Shown here: in pieces, positions 52,310-60,852 of the stretch
Position numbering within the stretch: the first letter of the stretch is position 1
Layout: each line of letters starts with the position of its first letter
Assembly: GCF_004114955.1 (NCBI RefSeq)
Contig: NZ_CP030053.1
Coordinates: 3,100,001-3,164,000 of the forward strand
Reading direction: 5' to 3'
Origin: Bradyrhizobium guangzhouense
Lineage (GTDB): Bacteria > Pseudomonadota > Alphaproteobacteria > Rhizobiales > Xanthobacteraceae
DNA length: 64,000 bases
Translations under genes and position numbers: made by a program
The notes under the pieces: model-generated
Database searches by the model: none
Told to the model about the DNA's origin: nothing
Seen by the model: the letters and a program-made list of their open reading frames with translations, nothing else

Positions 52310-53023
52310 TCAGCGAGCGCGATTGCCCTCGTCACCCGCGACCACCTCCGGCGCCATCGCGGCCCAGGCGCTGGACGCGAACTGCCGCCGCCATGTCACG
52401 ACCACCACCGCGGCCGTGGTCACGAACAGCACCCAGGGGCTGACGAACCAGCCGAGATAGCCGAGCGCGAAGAAGAAGGCGCGCTGGCCGCGGTTGAAGT
52501 GGCGGCCGGCGGATTCGAACACGCGCGTGGTGCGCATGACATGGGTCTCGGCCTCCGGCGTGTCGCGCTGCGAGGCCGGCGGCATGCCGCCATACAGGAT
52601 GGCGACATAGTTGAACAGGCGATAGGCCCAGGCGAATTTGAAGAAGGCATAGACGCAGATCAGCACGAGGCCGACGCATTTCAGCTCCCACATTGCCGGC
52701 GAGGTGCTGAGATCGATCGGCAGCTTGCCCAGGATCGTGATGGCATCATTGGTGGCATGCAACAGCGCCAGCGCTCCGCCGAGCGCGAACAGGCTGGTGG
52801 AGGCGAAGAAGGCGGTGCCGTTCTGGAGCGAGGCCATGATCTGCATGTCGACCATGCGCGCCTCGCGGTCGAGCAGGCGACGTACCCAGACCTCGCGGTA
52901 GCGGTTCATCCGTGCCGACAGGCTGTCGTGGCCATAGGCGGAATGCTCGAGCGTTGCGGCATAGGCCAGCCACTCGATGATGAAGAAGCCGACGGCGGTG
53001 ATGTCGACCCAATGCCTGCTCAT
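52310..53023 (-). CDS. DUF599-family membrane protein
   Basis: 237 residues with four or five membrane segments (ITAVGFFIIEWLAYAATL, AFFASTSLFALGGALAL, CVGLVLICVYAFFKFAWAY and a C-terminal LGYLGWFVSPWVLFVTTAAVVVV). Conserved-looking loops are YREVWVRRLLDREARMVDMQIM and FNRGQRAFFFALG, as in DUF599. Function unknown. ATG at 53023 with AGGAGAG directly upstream is preferred over 53056. It is divergent from the glutathione S-transferase. Confidence 0.88.
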   Translation of the reverse strand: MSRHWVDITAVGFFIIEWLAYAATLEHSAYGHDSLSARMNRYREVWVRRLLDREARMVDMQIMASLQNGTAFFASTSLFALGGALALLHATNDAITILGKLPIDLSTSPAMWELKCVGLVLICVYAFFKFAWAYRLFNYVAILYGGMPPASQRDTPEAETHVMRTTRVFESAGRHFNRGQRAFFFALGYLGWFVSPWVLFVTTAAVVVVTWRRQFASSAWAAMAPEVVAGDEGNRAR

Positions 53024-53142
53024 GTCACTCTCCTCACGAGCCATCACGATTGCCATGCATGGTGGGGAGCGGCAACGATTGATTGGCGGCGGGCGATGGC
53101 GTTAAAAGCAGCCGCACACGGAATTACGGAAGGACCCGAGAC

Positions 53143-53805
53143 ATGGCAGCGCTCAAGCTCGCGATCGGCAACAAGAACTACTCGTCATGGTCGATGCGAC
53201 CCTGGCTCGCGCTGCGCGCCAACGACATCCCGTTCGTGGAGACCGTGATTCCGCTCTACACCGACAATCCCGCGGACAAGGAGCAGATCCTGTCCTTCAG
53301 TCGTGCCGGCAAGGTGCCGGTGCTGGTCGACGGCGACATCACGGTGTGGGATTCGCTCGCTATCATCGAGTACATCGCCGAGCACTATCCGGAGAAGAAG
53401 CTGTGGCCCGACGATGTCGCGGCCCGCGCCTTTGCCCGTTCGGTGTGCGCCGAGATGCATTCCGGATTCATGGCCTTGCGCAGCGAATGCGGCATGAACC
53501 TGCATCGGCCGGTGCGGCCTGTGGCGCTGTCGGCGGACGCCAAGGCCAATGTCGCGCGCGTGCAGGAGATCTGGCGCACGTGCCGGACCCGCTACGGCGC
53601 CGGCGGCCCATTCCTGTTCGGCCGCTTCGGCGCGGCAGATGCGATGTATGCGCCAGTCGTGCATCGCTTCCGCACCTACGCAATCGAGGTCACGCCGGAG
53701 ACCAAGGCCTATATGGACACGATGATGGCGATGCCGGCGTTTCAGGAATGGACCCGCGATGGCCTCGCCGAAACGCTTGTCATCGAAAAGTTCGAGAACG
53801 TGTAG
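53143..53805 (+). CDS. Glutathione S-transferase
   Basis: 220 residues. Thioredoxin-like N-domain (1-80) with YSSWSMRPWLALRANDIPF, where Ser/Cys-type catalysis is expected rather than Tyr, and GKVPVLVDGDITVWDSLAIIEYIAEHYP (cis-Pro and glutathione-Glu binding). The all-helical C-domain (90-215) ends GRFGAADAMYAPVVHRFRTYAIEV with the N-capping box. Conjugates or reduces electrophiles with glutathione. Monocistronic; ATG at 53143 is chosen over 53083 because the fold begins there. Confidence 0.92.
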   Translation: MAALKLAIGNKNYSSWSMRPWLALRANDIPFVETVIPLYTDNPADKEQILSFSRAGKVPVLVDGDITVWDSLAIIEYIAEHYPEKKLWPDDVAARAFARSVCAEMHSGFMALRSECGMNLHRPVRPVALSADAKANVARVQEIWRTCRTRYGAGGPFLFGRFGAADAMYAPVVHRFRTYAIEVTPETKAYMDTMMAMPAFQEWTRDGLAETLVIEKFENV

Positions 53806-53940
53806 CCGCCACCATGGCCCAGAGAAAAGGGTGGCGGTTCTCCGACAAGCTCTTGCTCGCTTGAAATGTGATTGAGCGCGGCTTGACGGCATGGCTGCTC
53901 GCGGCGCTCAATTGCGGGGAACAACGAAGAGGGGACGGCA

Positions 53941-54309
53941 ATGGGACTTCTGGACTCACTGGAGAACAATCCCGCACTGCGCAGCGCGCTTGGTCAGCTC
54001 GGCGCCGCCGTTCTGCCGGCCGTGTTGAGCGAGGTGATGGGCAGCAACAACCAGGGCGGCTTAGGCGCGATCGTTGCAAAGCTCCAGCAGGCGGGCTTCG
54101 GCGACCAGGTGAAGTCCTGGCTCGGCAATGGCCAGAACCTGCCGATCTCGGCCGATCAGCTCCGCGCCGTGCTCGGCAACGACACCGTCCGCCAGCTCGC
54201 GGCCCGCTACAACATTCCGGTCGACCAGCTCGGCGAGATCCTGGCCCAGGAGTTGCCCAAGGCCGTGGACCAGGCAAGTCCGAACGGCCATCTGCCCCAC
54301 GGCGCCTGA
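53941..54309 (+). CDS. YidB-family (DUF937) protein
   Basis: 122 residues with the DUF937/YidB layout: GLLDSLENNPALRSALGQLGAAVLPAVLSEVMG, QGGLGAIVAKLQQAGFGDQVKSWLGNGQNLPISADQLRAVLG and QLAARYNIPVDQLGEILAQELPKAVDQASPNG. Soluble, helical and Gly-rich; function unknown, though homologues are widespread in proteobacteria. ATG follows AAGAGGGGA. Confidence 0.92.
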   Translation: MGLLDSLENNPALRSALGQLGAAVLPAVLSEVMGSNNQGGLGAIVAKLQQAGFGDQVKSWLGNGQNLPISADQLRAVLGNDTVRQLAARYNIPVDQLGEILAQELPKAVDQASPNGHLPHGA

Positions 54310-54514
54310 GAGGACAGGTTCCAGCGGTATCATCGGCCGCCCGGTTTCCCGACTATCTTCCTGAAAACGCTATAGGTTTGGCGTATTTGCCATGCCTGCA
54401 TACTGCTGGCCAAAACGCCGCACCGCGTGCTATAGATCACACCGGGTTTTCAGCCGGTCCGTCGCAGTGGGACCCTGGGCACGGCCGGCGCTGTTTGAGT
54501 GATGGAGATGGGCG

Positions 54515-54706
54515 TTGAAGCATAAATTCCCCGTGGGAACGCGCGTATTGTTCACGGCCAGCAATGTCGCGCGCCCGGCTGCGAGTGGCTCATACGAGGT
54601 CATTCGCCTGCTGCCGACGGAAGGCGACGACTGCCAGTACCGGATCAAGAGCTCCACTGAGGCCTTCGAACGGGTCGCCAAGGAAAGCCAGCTCGCGCTC
54701 TCGTAA
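54515..54706 (+). CDS. Small basic hypothetical protein
   Basis: 63 residues starting at TTG with GGAG about ten bases upstream. It reads KFPVGTRVLFTASNVARPAASGSYEVIRLLP and CQYRIKSSTEAFERVAKESQL, the pattern of a small SH3-like beta-barrel (two strands, Gly turn, three strands). Similar short proteins occur in Hyphomicrobiales genomes; function unknown. Confidence 0.65.
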   Translation: MKHKFPVGTRVLFTASNVARPAASGSYEVIRLLPTEGDDCQYRIKSSTEAFERVAKESQLALS

Positions 54707-54863
54707 TGCGCTGACGGTAGAGGGGCATTGACATCGCGGACGAATTTGCTCCGCTCGCCGTCAAAAGGCCCGCTTCGCCTCGGCAAGGTGGACCGGGGGC
54801 AGTTGCCGACTCGCGGTGCTCGCTTGACCATCAGCTCTTTGCTCGTGTGAGGGGACATCGCGC

Positions 54864-55847
54864 ATGAACTGGGCATGGGCCTCGTCGCTCGACCAAATCT
54901 GGCGCTCGCCGTCCTTCCCGATGTGGATGACGCTGGCGGCCGCCGGCTTCTTCGGATTGATCCTGCTGATCACGCTGTTGCGCGCCGAAAAATCGGTCGC
55001 CAATGGCGCGCTGACCGTCATCACGCTGCTTTCGATCGGCATCGCGGTGGCAGCCACCATGAAGATCTACGGACCGGTGGGACAGGCGGCCCCGACCGAA
55101 GCCCGCACACAAGCCACGGTGACCGCCACCCTCCCGGCACTGGCCTGCCTCGACGATCTCGCCGGCGATGCCGTGGCCGTTGGCTGCGAGAAGGCGCTGT
55201 TCGGCGCGCCTGACACGGCGGCTGCCGCTGTCGCCTATACGGCGGCGCGGATCGATCGGCTGACCGCGCTTGGCGATGCCGCGACCGCCGACAAGAGCCT
55301 GACGCTCGACACGAAGGTGCTGCGCAAGGCACTGGAGCATGATCGCTTCGGCCTCGTGGCTCAGGTGCTGGTCACGCGCGACGGCTGTACCCAGTTCGAT
55401 TGCGCCGCGTTCCGCTCGCTGACGGATCAGCAGCAGGTCGCGGCCAACATGGATTCCCATCTCTATGATCAGCTGGTCGCGCGCTACGCGCCGACATGGA
55501 ATTCGCCCGCAGCGGCCGCCGGAGCGCTGCCGCCCAACCCGATCGCGGCGCTGCCGCCATCGATGCCGACAGGTAAGCCGACCAATGCCGAGTTCCCGAG
55601 CGCCTCGTCGACCCCGGCAGTGAGCATCATGTCTCCGGAGCCGCCGACGGCCACCACGCGCCAGCCACCGGCCGCCAATGCGGCGGCAGCAAGAGAGCCT
55701 CGTGCTCCGGCTGCGAACTCGGCCCAGGCCGCGGCGCCGGCTGCGAGGAAGCCGCCCGCGCCGAAGGGTGCGCGCGCACCGGCCGCCGCGCCCGTTCCGC
55801 TGGCACCGCCGCCGGGCGCGGCTCCCGCGGCTGCGGATAACGACTAG
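54864..55847 (+). CDS. Membrane-anchored protein with Pro/Ala-rich tail, unknown
   Basis: 327 residues. Two N-terminal membrane helices (WMTLAAAGFFGLILLITLLRA and LTVITLLSIGIAVAATMKIYG) are followed by a periplasmic helical domain (about 85-215, LACLDDLAGDAVAVGCEKALFG ... CTQFDCAAFRSL) containing four Cys that may form two disulfides, and a disordered Pro/Ala-rich tail of about 100 residues. No family is recognised. ATG at 54864; a longer reading has no support. Confidence 0.78.
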   Translation: MNWAWASSLDQIWRSPSFPMWMTLAAAGFFGLILLITLLRAEKSVANGALTVITLLSIGIAVAATMKIYGPVGQAAPTEARTQATVTATLPALACLDDLAGDAVAVGCEKALFGAPDTAAAAVAYTAARIDRLTALGDAATADKSLTLDTKVLRKALEHDRFGLVAQVLVTRDGCTQFDCAAFRSLTDQQQVAANMDSHLYDQLVARYAPTWNSPAAAAGALPPNPIAALPPSMPTGKPTNAEFPSASSTPAVSIMSPEPPTATTRQPPAANAAAAREPRAPAANSAQAAAPAARKPPAPKGARAPAAAPVPLAPPPGAAPAAADND

Positions 55848-55889
55848 TTCGGCTTTGAAAAGCCAGGCATGGCCCGCTAATGCTGGGCC

Positions 55890-56330
55890 ATGCCACTCCA
55901 TCTGATCAAGCTTGCCGTCGGCTGCGACTCCGTCAAGGAATTGAAGGGGTGGGTCGCCGAACGGATGCAGACGGCCAAGAAAAAGGGCCTGCCGCAACAC
56001 CACATCCACATCACCCGCATGGTGCCGAAGCGCGATGCCGAGATTCTCTCGGGGGGATCGCTCTATTGGGTCATCAAGGGCGAAATCGCCGCGCGTGAAA
56101 AGATCATCGGCATCGAGCCGTTCCGCGACAAGGATGGCATCGGGCGCTGCCGGATCGTGATGCAGCCGAAGGTGATCTCGGTGTCGCCGCGGCCGATGCG
56201 TCCGTTCCAGGGCTGGCGCTATCTTACCGACGATTCCGTGCCACCCGATCTCGGCAAGTCGGCTGCGGGCACCATCGCGGCGATGCCGGAACCAATGCGG
56301 CGCGAGCTGCGCGATCTCGGACTGCTCTAG
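55890..56330 (+). CDS. DUF1489-family protein
   Basis: 146 residues matching DUF1489, a family restricted mainly to alphaproteobacteria: LHLIKLAVGCDSVKELKGW at the N-terminus, IHITRMVPKRDAEILSGGSLYWVIKGEIAARE and IVMQPKVISVSPRPMRPFQGWRYL. Small soluble beta/alpha protein of unknown function. It starts 42 bp after the preceding gene, with which it might share a transcript. Confidence 0.9.
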   Translation: MPLHLIKLAVGCDSVKELKGWVAERMQTAKKKGLPQHHIHITRMVPKRDAEILSGGSLYWVIKGEIAAREKIIGIEPFRDKDGIGRCRIVMQPKVISVSPRPMRPFQGWRYLTDDSVPPDLGKSAAGTIAAMPEPMRRELRDLGLL

Positions 56331-56663
56331 ACCGCGATATTGCCCGCCGGATACATCGCCTCGATGCCAGGGCGCCAGACGATGTCGACATCCTCGGCCG
56401 CAAGATTCGGGATGGGCGCCGGCGGCCGCGCCGCCGGCTAACCTTAACAATCGCCGGTCGTGGACGCCCTGCATCGACATAGGGCACAGCATTCCCTGCA
56501 GCGATGATGTCCCGCCATTGTGGGCGGGATCACAGACGCGGCGCTGCAGCGCGATTCATGATGACCATCATCGCAATGTGATTTCGCTATCCTGTCACGC
56601 ATTTCACTTGACCGCAGACGCGGCCAACTCGAAGATATTGCTTAAGGGGTGTTGAGGATCGCC
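56331..56663. other. 333-bp intergenic stretch with a possible reverse-strand coding remnant
   Basis: On the reverse strand a 36-codon open stretch ends at 56327 and reads NLAAEDVDIVWRPGIEAMYPAGNIAV before its stop, which looks protein-like but has no usable start and an in-frame stop just upstream (about 56437). The rest holds GC-rich palindromes (GGCGGCCGCGCCGCC near 56423) and the mipZ leader with GAGG. I see no RNA gene. Confidence 0.4.
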
Positions 56664-57587
56664 ATGCTTGTGCAGGCTAGCCAAAGCCAATCCGGCTCGG
56701 CGCACGTCGTTGTGCTCGGCAATGAGAAGGGCGGCTCCGGCAAATCGACCACCGCCCTGCACATCGCGGTCGCGCTCCTGAAGGCCGGCCAACGCGTTGC
56801 CACCATTGATCTCGACTGCCGCCAGCAAAGCTTCACCCGCTACATCAGCAACCGCTCCGCCTGGGCGCGCCGCACCAAGCTCGACCTCGAGCTGCCGACG
56901 CATCGCTGTATCAAGCTCGGCGAGACCATGCAGGTCGCCGACAACGAGAATTCCGAGTTCCTTCAGTTCATGGAGGCGGTCTCGGCGGTCGAGAGCAGTT
57001 TCGACTTCATCGTGATCGATACGCCCGGCACCGACAGCTATTTGATGCGGTTGGCCCATTCAATGGCCGACACCCTGGTCACGCCGATCAACGACAGCTT
57101 CCTCGATTTCGACGTGCTCGGCACCGTCGATCCCACCAACTACGCGGTAACAGGGGAAAGCCACTACGCCGAGATGGTGCGCGATGTCAGGCGCAAGCGC
57201 CGCCAGCTCGACGGCTCGACCACCGACTGGATCGTGGTGCGCAATCGCCTGTCCATGCTCGGCTCGCGCAACAAGCAGCTCGTCGCCGACGGGCTGAAGG
57301 ATCTGTCTCTGCGGCTCGGCTTCCGCTACGTCGACGGCTTCGCCGAGCGCGTCGTCTATCGCGAGTTCTTCCCGCGTGGGCTCACGGCACTCGACGAAAT
57401 CGACGAGGCTACGCTCGGGATGCGGCCCAATCTCGGCCATCTCACTGCGCGGGAGGAAGTGACGAGCCTGCTGCGCCAGCTCAAGCTGCCCCTCGACGAG
57501 CGCGGCCGCCGCCGTGCGGCAAATCGCGCCGAGTGGTTCAGCCAGATCGACAAGCCGCTCGAGGTCCACGACATTCTCGGCGCCTAG
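56664..57587 (+). CDS. mipZ: Division-plane positioning ATPase MipZ
   Basis: 307 residues of the ParA/MinD superfamily. The deviant Walker A is KGGSGKS at 22-28 (signature Lys22), Walker A' TIDLDCRQQSFTRYI (about 49-63) and Walker B FIVIDTPGTDSYLM (about 112-125). These features, including DCRQQ, are typical of MipZ, which forms a gradient from the ParB-bound pole and blocks FtsZ assembly away from midcell. ATG at 56664 has GAGG seven bases before it; an in-frame TTG at 56649 is less likely. The gene stands alone, as is usual for mipZ. Confidence 0.94.
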   Translation: MLVQASQSQSGSAHVVVLGNEKGGSGKSTTALHIAVALLKAGQRVATIDLDCRQQSFTRYISNRSAWARRTKLDLELPTHRCIKLGETMQVADNENSEFLQFMEAVSAVESSFDFIVIDTPGTDSYLMRLAHSMADTLVTPINDSFLDFDVLGTVDPTNYAVTGESHYAEMVRDVRRKRRQLDGSTTDWIVVRNRLSMLGSRNKQLVADGLKDLSLRLGFRYVDGFAERVVYREFFPRGLTALDEIDEATLGMRPNLGHLTAREEVTSLLRQLKLPLDERGRRRAANRAEWFSQIDKPLEVHDILGA

Positions 57588-57931
57588 GGGCGCGGTACGC
57601 TGCTACTTCCGGATCGACCGTGACAGCTGGTTCCCGCCGGAACCGGCCGCGCCTGAAGTTGTTTTCACCAGGCATTCACCGTGAAATTGAACCCCATCGT
57701 CATGGGTTGCGTCGGATGGTCATCTGCATCCGAACGTAGCGGTATCAGAGCGCGGTGCCTACCAAACGTGTGCGCCGCACAATGAAAGGGCTGTCAGTTC
57801 ACAATATTTAGCCTTCCTGTCACGCGCCTGTGACATATATTGGCCAATAGGCGACCAGGGGCCAAAGAGCCCCGGAAGAAACACGATTTTCAACAGGGAT
57901 CAGGCCGCACGGCCTGAGGCTGAGGACGAAA
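57588..57931. other. 344-bp intergenic stretch
   Basis: No convincing gene. Near its right end is the inverted repeat TGTCAC(57818-57823)/GTGACA(57830-57835), followed by the AT-richer TATATTGGCCAATAGG, which could be a regulatory site and promoter for the alpha/beta-hydrolase gene at 57932. The left part has no recognised structure. Confidence 0.5.
57818..57835. promoter_or_regulatory. TGTCAC-N6-GTGACA inverted repeat
   Basis: A perfect 6-bp inverted repeat, about 97 bp before the hydrolase start codon, in an AT-richer region. Regulator unknown. Confidence 0.4.
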
Positions 57932-58792
57932 ATGAAGCGTGGAATTGCCGTTCTGGTTTCTGTGGGAGCCCTCTTCAGCGTCGCCTATTTCACGGCGAGC
58001 AAGTGGGCCATCAAGCACGAGACCATCACCTTCTACGACGCTTCGCGCGACAATCGTCCCGTGCCTGTCGACATCGCGATCCGCCGCGACAAGGAAATGC
58101 AGGCCAATGCCGGCATGATCACGCTTCCGGTCGCGGTGATCAATCACGGCAACACCGTCAAGAACACCGAGTACGGTTTCCTCGCCAACATCTTCGCTGC
58201 GCGTGGCTACCTGGTCGTGAGCCCGCAGCATGATCTGCCGACCGACCCGCCGATGGTGACCAAGCCCGGCGAGCTCTATGTCGGCCGCCTGCCGCAGATC
58301 CTGCGTGGCGTCGCCAATATTCATCTGGCGATGCAGGAGATGAAGAAGGTTCAACCCAACGCCGACTACACCAAGGTGACGATGGTCGGTCATTCCATGG
58401 GCGGCGACATCACCATGTACTTCGCCAAGCAATATCCGGACGAGGTCAAGAAGGTCGTGACGCTGGACAATCTCCGCGTGCCCTTCGTCACCGCCGGCAA
58501 ATTCAAGATCCTGTCGTTCCGCTCTCACGATCCGGAGTTCAAGACCGATCCGGGCGTGATCCCGACCGACGAGGAGTGCGAGAAGGCCGGCATTGAGGTT
58601 GTAAAGACCAACTTTCAGCACAACGACATGCGCGACACCGGGCCGGATGATGCGAAGAGCTCGATCCAGGGCATGCTCGACAAATTCCTGAGCGATACCG
58701 ATAGTGCGATCGCTCCGGTCGACACCACGTCGTCGCCGCCGAAGGTGCTGGAGCCCGGTCCCGTTGCGCTGATGGCGCCTGCCAAGAGCTGA
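57932..58792 (+). CDS. Exported alpha/beta hydrolase
   Basis: 286 residues. N-terminal hydrophobic segment (IAVLVSVGALFSVAYFTASKW, about 5-25) that may be a signal or anchor. The fold has the oxyanion region VINHGNTV (67-75), nucleophile elbow G-H-S155-M-G-G and a later LDNL...SFRSHDPE acidic region; the catalytic His is probably in VKTNFQHNDM near 225. Esterase, lipase or peptidase activity is possible; substrate unknown. A strong hairpin terminator follows. Confidence 0.88.
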   Translation: MKRGIAVLVSVGALFSVAYFTASKWAIKHETITFYDASRDNRPVPVDIAIRRDKEMQANAGMITLPVAVINHGNTVKNTEYGFLANIFAARGYLVVSPQHDLPTDPPMVTKPGELYVGRLPQILRGVANIHLAMQEMKKVQPNADYTKVTMVGHSMGGDITMYFAKQYPDEVKKVVTLDNLRVPFVTAGKFKILSFRSHDPEFKTDPGVIPTDEECEKAGIEVVKTNFQHNDMRDTGPDDAKSSIQGMLDKFLSDTDSAIAPVDTTSSPPKVLEPGPVALMAPAKS

Positions 58793-58820
58793 TCCATCCG
58801 GCCTGTCGCTGGAATTGCAT

Positions 58821-58860
58821 TTCAAAGCCTCCGCCGGCGCGCGCCTGCGGAGGCTTTGAA
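58821..58860 (+). terminator. Hairpin terminator after the hydrolase gene
   Basis: TTCAAAGCCTCCGC and GCGGAGGCTTTGAA form a perfect 14-bp stem around a 12-base GC-rich loop, starting 28 bases after the stop codon. Confidence 0.65.
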
Positions 58861-58919
58861 CATTGACCGGGCAGGGCGTGCTATCCACATTGGTAGCTTG
58901 AGACCAGGCGTGACAACGG

Positions 58920-59675
58920 ATGCCCGACGACCCCACCAAACCGCGCAATAGCGATGCCCTGTCGGTGCGAGCCAAGAGCGACGACGCGCTGCCGCAGGCG
59001 AAGACCTCGACCTCGGAGGACGTCGCCGCCTTCGTCGCCAAGGCACGTGCGCTGTCGCCGCATGCACCCGGTGCGAGGGGGCGCTTGATCTTCGCGCTGG
59101 ATGCGACGATGAGCCGGCAGCCGACCTGGGACATGGCCTGTGCGCTTCAGGCCGACATGTTTCGCGAGGCTGCTGCGCTTGGCAGCCTCGACATCCGGCT
59201 GGTCTACTACCGTGGCTACAATGAATGCCGCGCGACGGGGTGGATCTCCGACAGCAGCAAGCTGGCGACACTGATGAGCAAGATCGACTGTCGCGGCGGC
59301 GACACACAGATCGGCAGAGTGCTCACCGACGCGCGGCGCGAGGCGGTTACATCAGGCGTGCGTGCGGTGGTCTTCGTCGGCGACGCCATGGAAGAGAAGG
59401 TCGACGCGCTCTGCGCCAAGGCCGGCGAGCTCGGCATGCTGAAGGTGCCGGTGTTTATGTTTCAGGAAGGCCATGATGCGGTCGCCGAACAGGCGTTTCG
59501 CGAGATCGCGCGTCTGACGGGTGGTGCCTGGTGCAGGTTCGACCCGGGCGCGGCGGCGCAGTTGCGCGAGCTGCTGCGCGCGGCCGCGGCCTACGCTGCA
59601 GGCGGCCGCGAGGCGTTGTTGAGATTGGCGAAGACGGCGAGTGGTGCAGCGCAGCTAATCGGACAGATGAAGTAG
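58920..59675 (+). CDS. VWA (von Willebrand A)-domain protein
   Basis: 251 residues. A Ser/Asp-rich N-terminus (1-55) precedes a VWA domain (about 60-220) with LIFALDATMSRQPTW, a divergent MIDAS motif DATMS for DxSxS, plus GGDTQIGRV (Thr of MIDAS) and AVVFVGDAMEEKVD (third acidic site). MIDAS domains bind Mg2+ and mediate protein contacts, often next to AAA+ ATPases; none is adjacent here. It may be cytoplasmic, since no signal peptide is visible. Confidence 0.85.
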   Translation: MPDDPTKPRNSDALSVRAKSDDALPQAKTSTSEDVAAFVAKARALSPHAPGARGRLIFALDATMSRQPTWDMACALQADMFREAAALGSLDIRLVYYRGYNECRATGWISDSSKLATLMSKIDCRGGDTQIGRVLTDARREAVTSGVRAVVFVGDAMEEKVDALCAKAGELGMLKVPVFMFQEGHDAVAEQAFREIARLTGGAWCRFDPGAAAQLRELLRAAAAYAAGGREALLRLAKTASGAAQLIGQMK

Positions 59676-59679
59676 CGCC

Positions 59680-60672
59680 TCAAGCCGTCGCGGCTTGCGC
59701 CGGGGGCGAAGCTGCGACGGGCGGCAGCAGGCGCCCCTGCGCAATCAGACGCAGCGTGCCGAGCGCAATCAGTCCGACCACGATGTTGGCGGCGGCGAAC
59801 AGATAAGGCGCGAGCAGAGCAATCGCGCCGGTGTCGCCGTGCCCGACCATCCGGATTGGCGCAATCGCAAGCGCAGTGGCGCCGAAGGTGAAGCTCCAAT
59901 AGGACACCGAGAACGGTTGCTCCATGATCCAGGGCAACAATCGAACCAGGAGGAGCGCCATCATCAGCCCATAGCCGATGAGGATATGCGCGAACATGTC
60001 CGGGACGCCGCCATTGATTGCGAGATAGGCGACCGCGCCGACCACGGGAGGCGCAAGTTGAATGCCGAGCGTCGGACGCAGCGCGATGGGAAGCGTCTCG
60101 ACGGTATAGAGACGGTGCAACAGCACGGATTCGATCGCGAACCAGGAGAACAACGCCACGCCGAAGGCGAGCTGCCCCCAATCCGGCGAGCCGAGCGTCG
60201 CTGAGACGCCCGCCGTGACGAAGCCGCCCGCAACGGTCGGCAAATAGAGGACCGGCGTTGTCGCCGTGTGATCGCGGTTGCCGCGCCACAACAGTCCCGT
60301 TCGCCACAGTGCGAAACCGAGCGTAAACGCGGCGCCGACCCCGAACAGGATCATGGCGGTAAGGTGCGAATAGGGCTCTGCGGCGAGCGCGATCAGCATT
60401 GTGGAGACGCCGGCGAGGCCGATGAAGCAGCACTGGACCGGGTGATGCGCTTCACCGAGCGACTCGGCGCGCGCAAAAATCCAGCGCAGCCCGAATAGCG
60501 CGATCAGAACCGCCCAGACGATCGAGGCGACGGCGAGAATGGTTTCGCCGATGATCGCGGGAAACTGCCAGACCTGGTGTGCCGCACGCCAGGCGTTGCC
60601 GAGACCTGCAAGGCCCAGGACAATACCGAAGAAGGCCGCCGGCACGATTGGCGGCTTGAATCCCTTGCTCAT
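59680..60672 (-). CDS. tehA: Tellurite-resistance/C4-dicarboxylate transporter TehA family
   Basis: 330 residues with ten membrane helices of the SLAC1/TehA/C4-dicarboxylate family: FFGIVLGLAGLGNAWR, FIGLAGVSTMLIALA, LAFGVALFSWFAIESVLLHRLY, VVGAVAYLAINGGVPD and SVSYWSFTFGATALAI. Members are anion channels or dicarboxylate carriers, and E. coli TehA confers tellurite resistance when overproduced. No TehB methyltransferase is adjacent. ATG at 60672 matches the family start; the open frame extends upstream to 60774. Confidence 0.88.
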   Translation of the reverse strand: MSKGFKPPIVPAAFFGIVLGLAGLGNAWRAAHQVWQFPAIIGETILAVASIVWAVLIALFGLRWIFARAESLGEAHHPVQCCFIGLAGVSTMLIALAAEPYSHLTAMILFGVGAAFTLGFALWRTGLLWRGNRDHTATTPVLYLPTVAGGFVTAGVSATLGSPDWGQLAFGVALFSWFAIESVLLHRLYTVETLPIALRPTLGIQLAPPVVGAVAYLAINGGVPDMFAHILIGYGLMMALLLVRLLPWIMEQPFSVSYWSFTFGATALAIAPIRMVGHGDTGAIALLAPYLFAAANIVVGLIALGTLRLIAQGRLLPPVAASPPAQAATA

Positions 60673-60852
60673 CGTCTTTCCCCAAGCCTCCTCATCATTC
60701 CCAAGGTCATAATGCGACCTTGGCTGCTGTCGAGAGTGCCGGAATGATGGGGTCAACTGCTTAAGGCAAGACAACGGCTTGTGTCACGGTCCGATCGTGG
60801 ACCGAGGGAAGGACACCATGCTTTTTGACAAGAGGACGACTATAGTCACGCC

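Noticed and set aside
54831..56492. 553-codon reverse open frame
   Set aside because: Antisense to the membrane protein and DUF1489 genes; Arg-rich with no recognisable domain.
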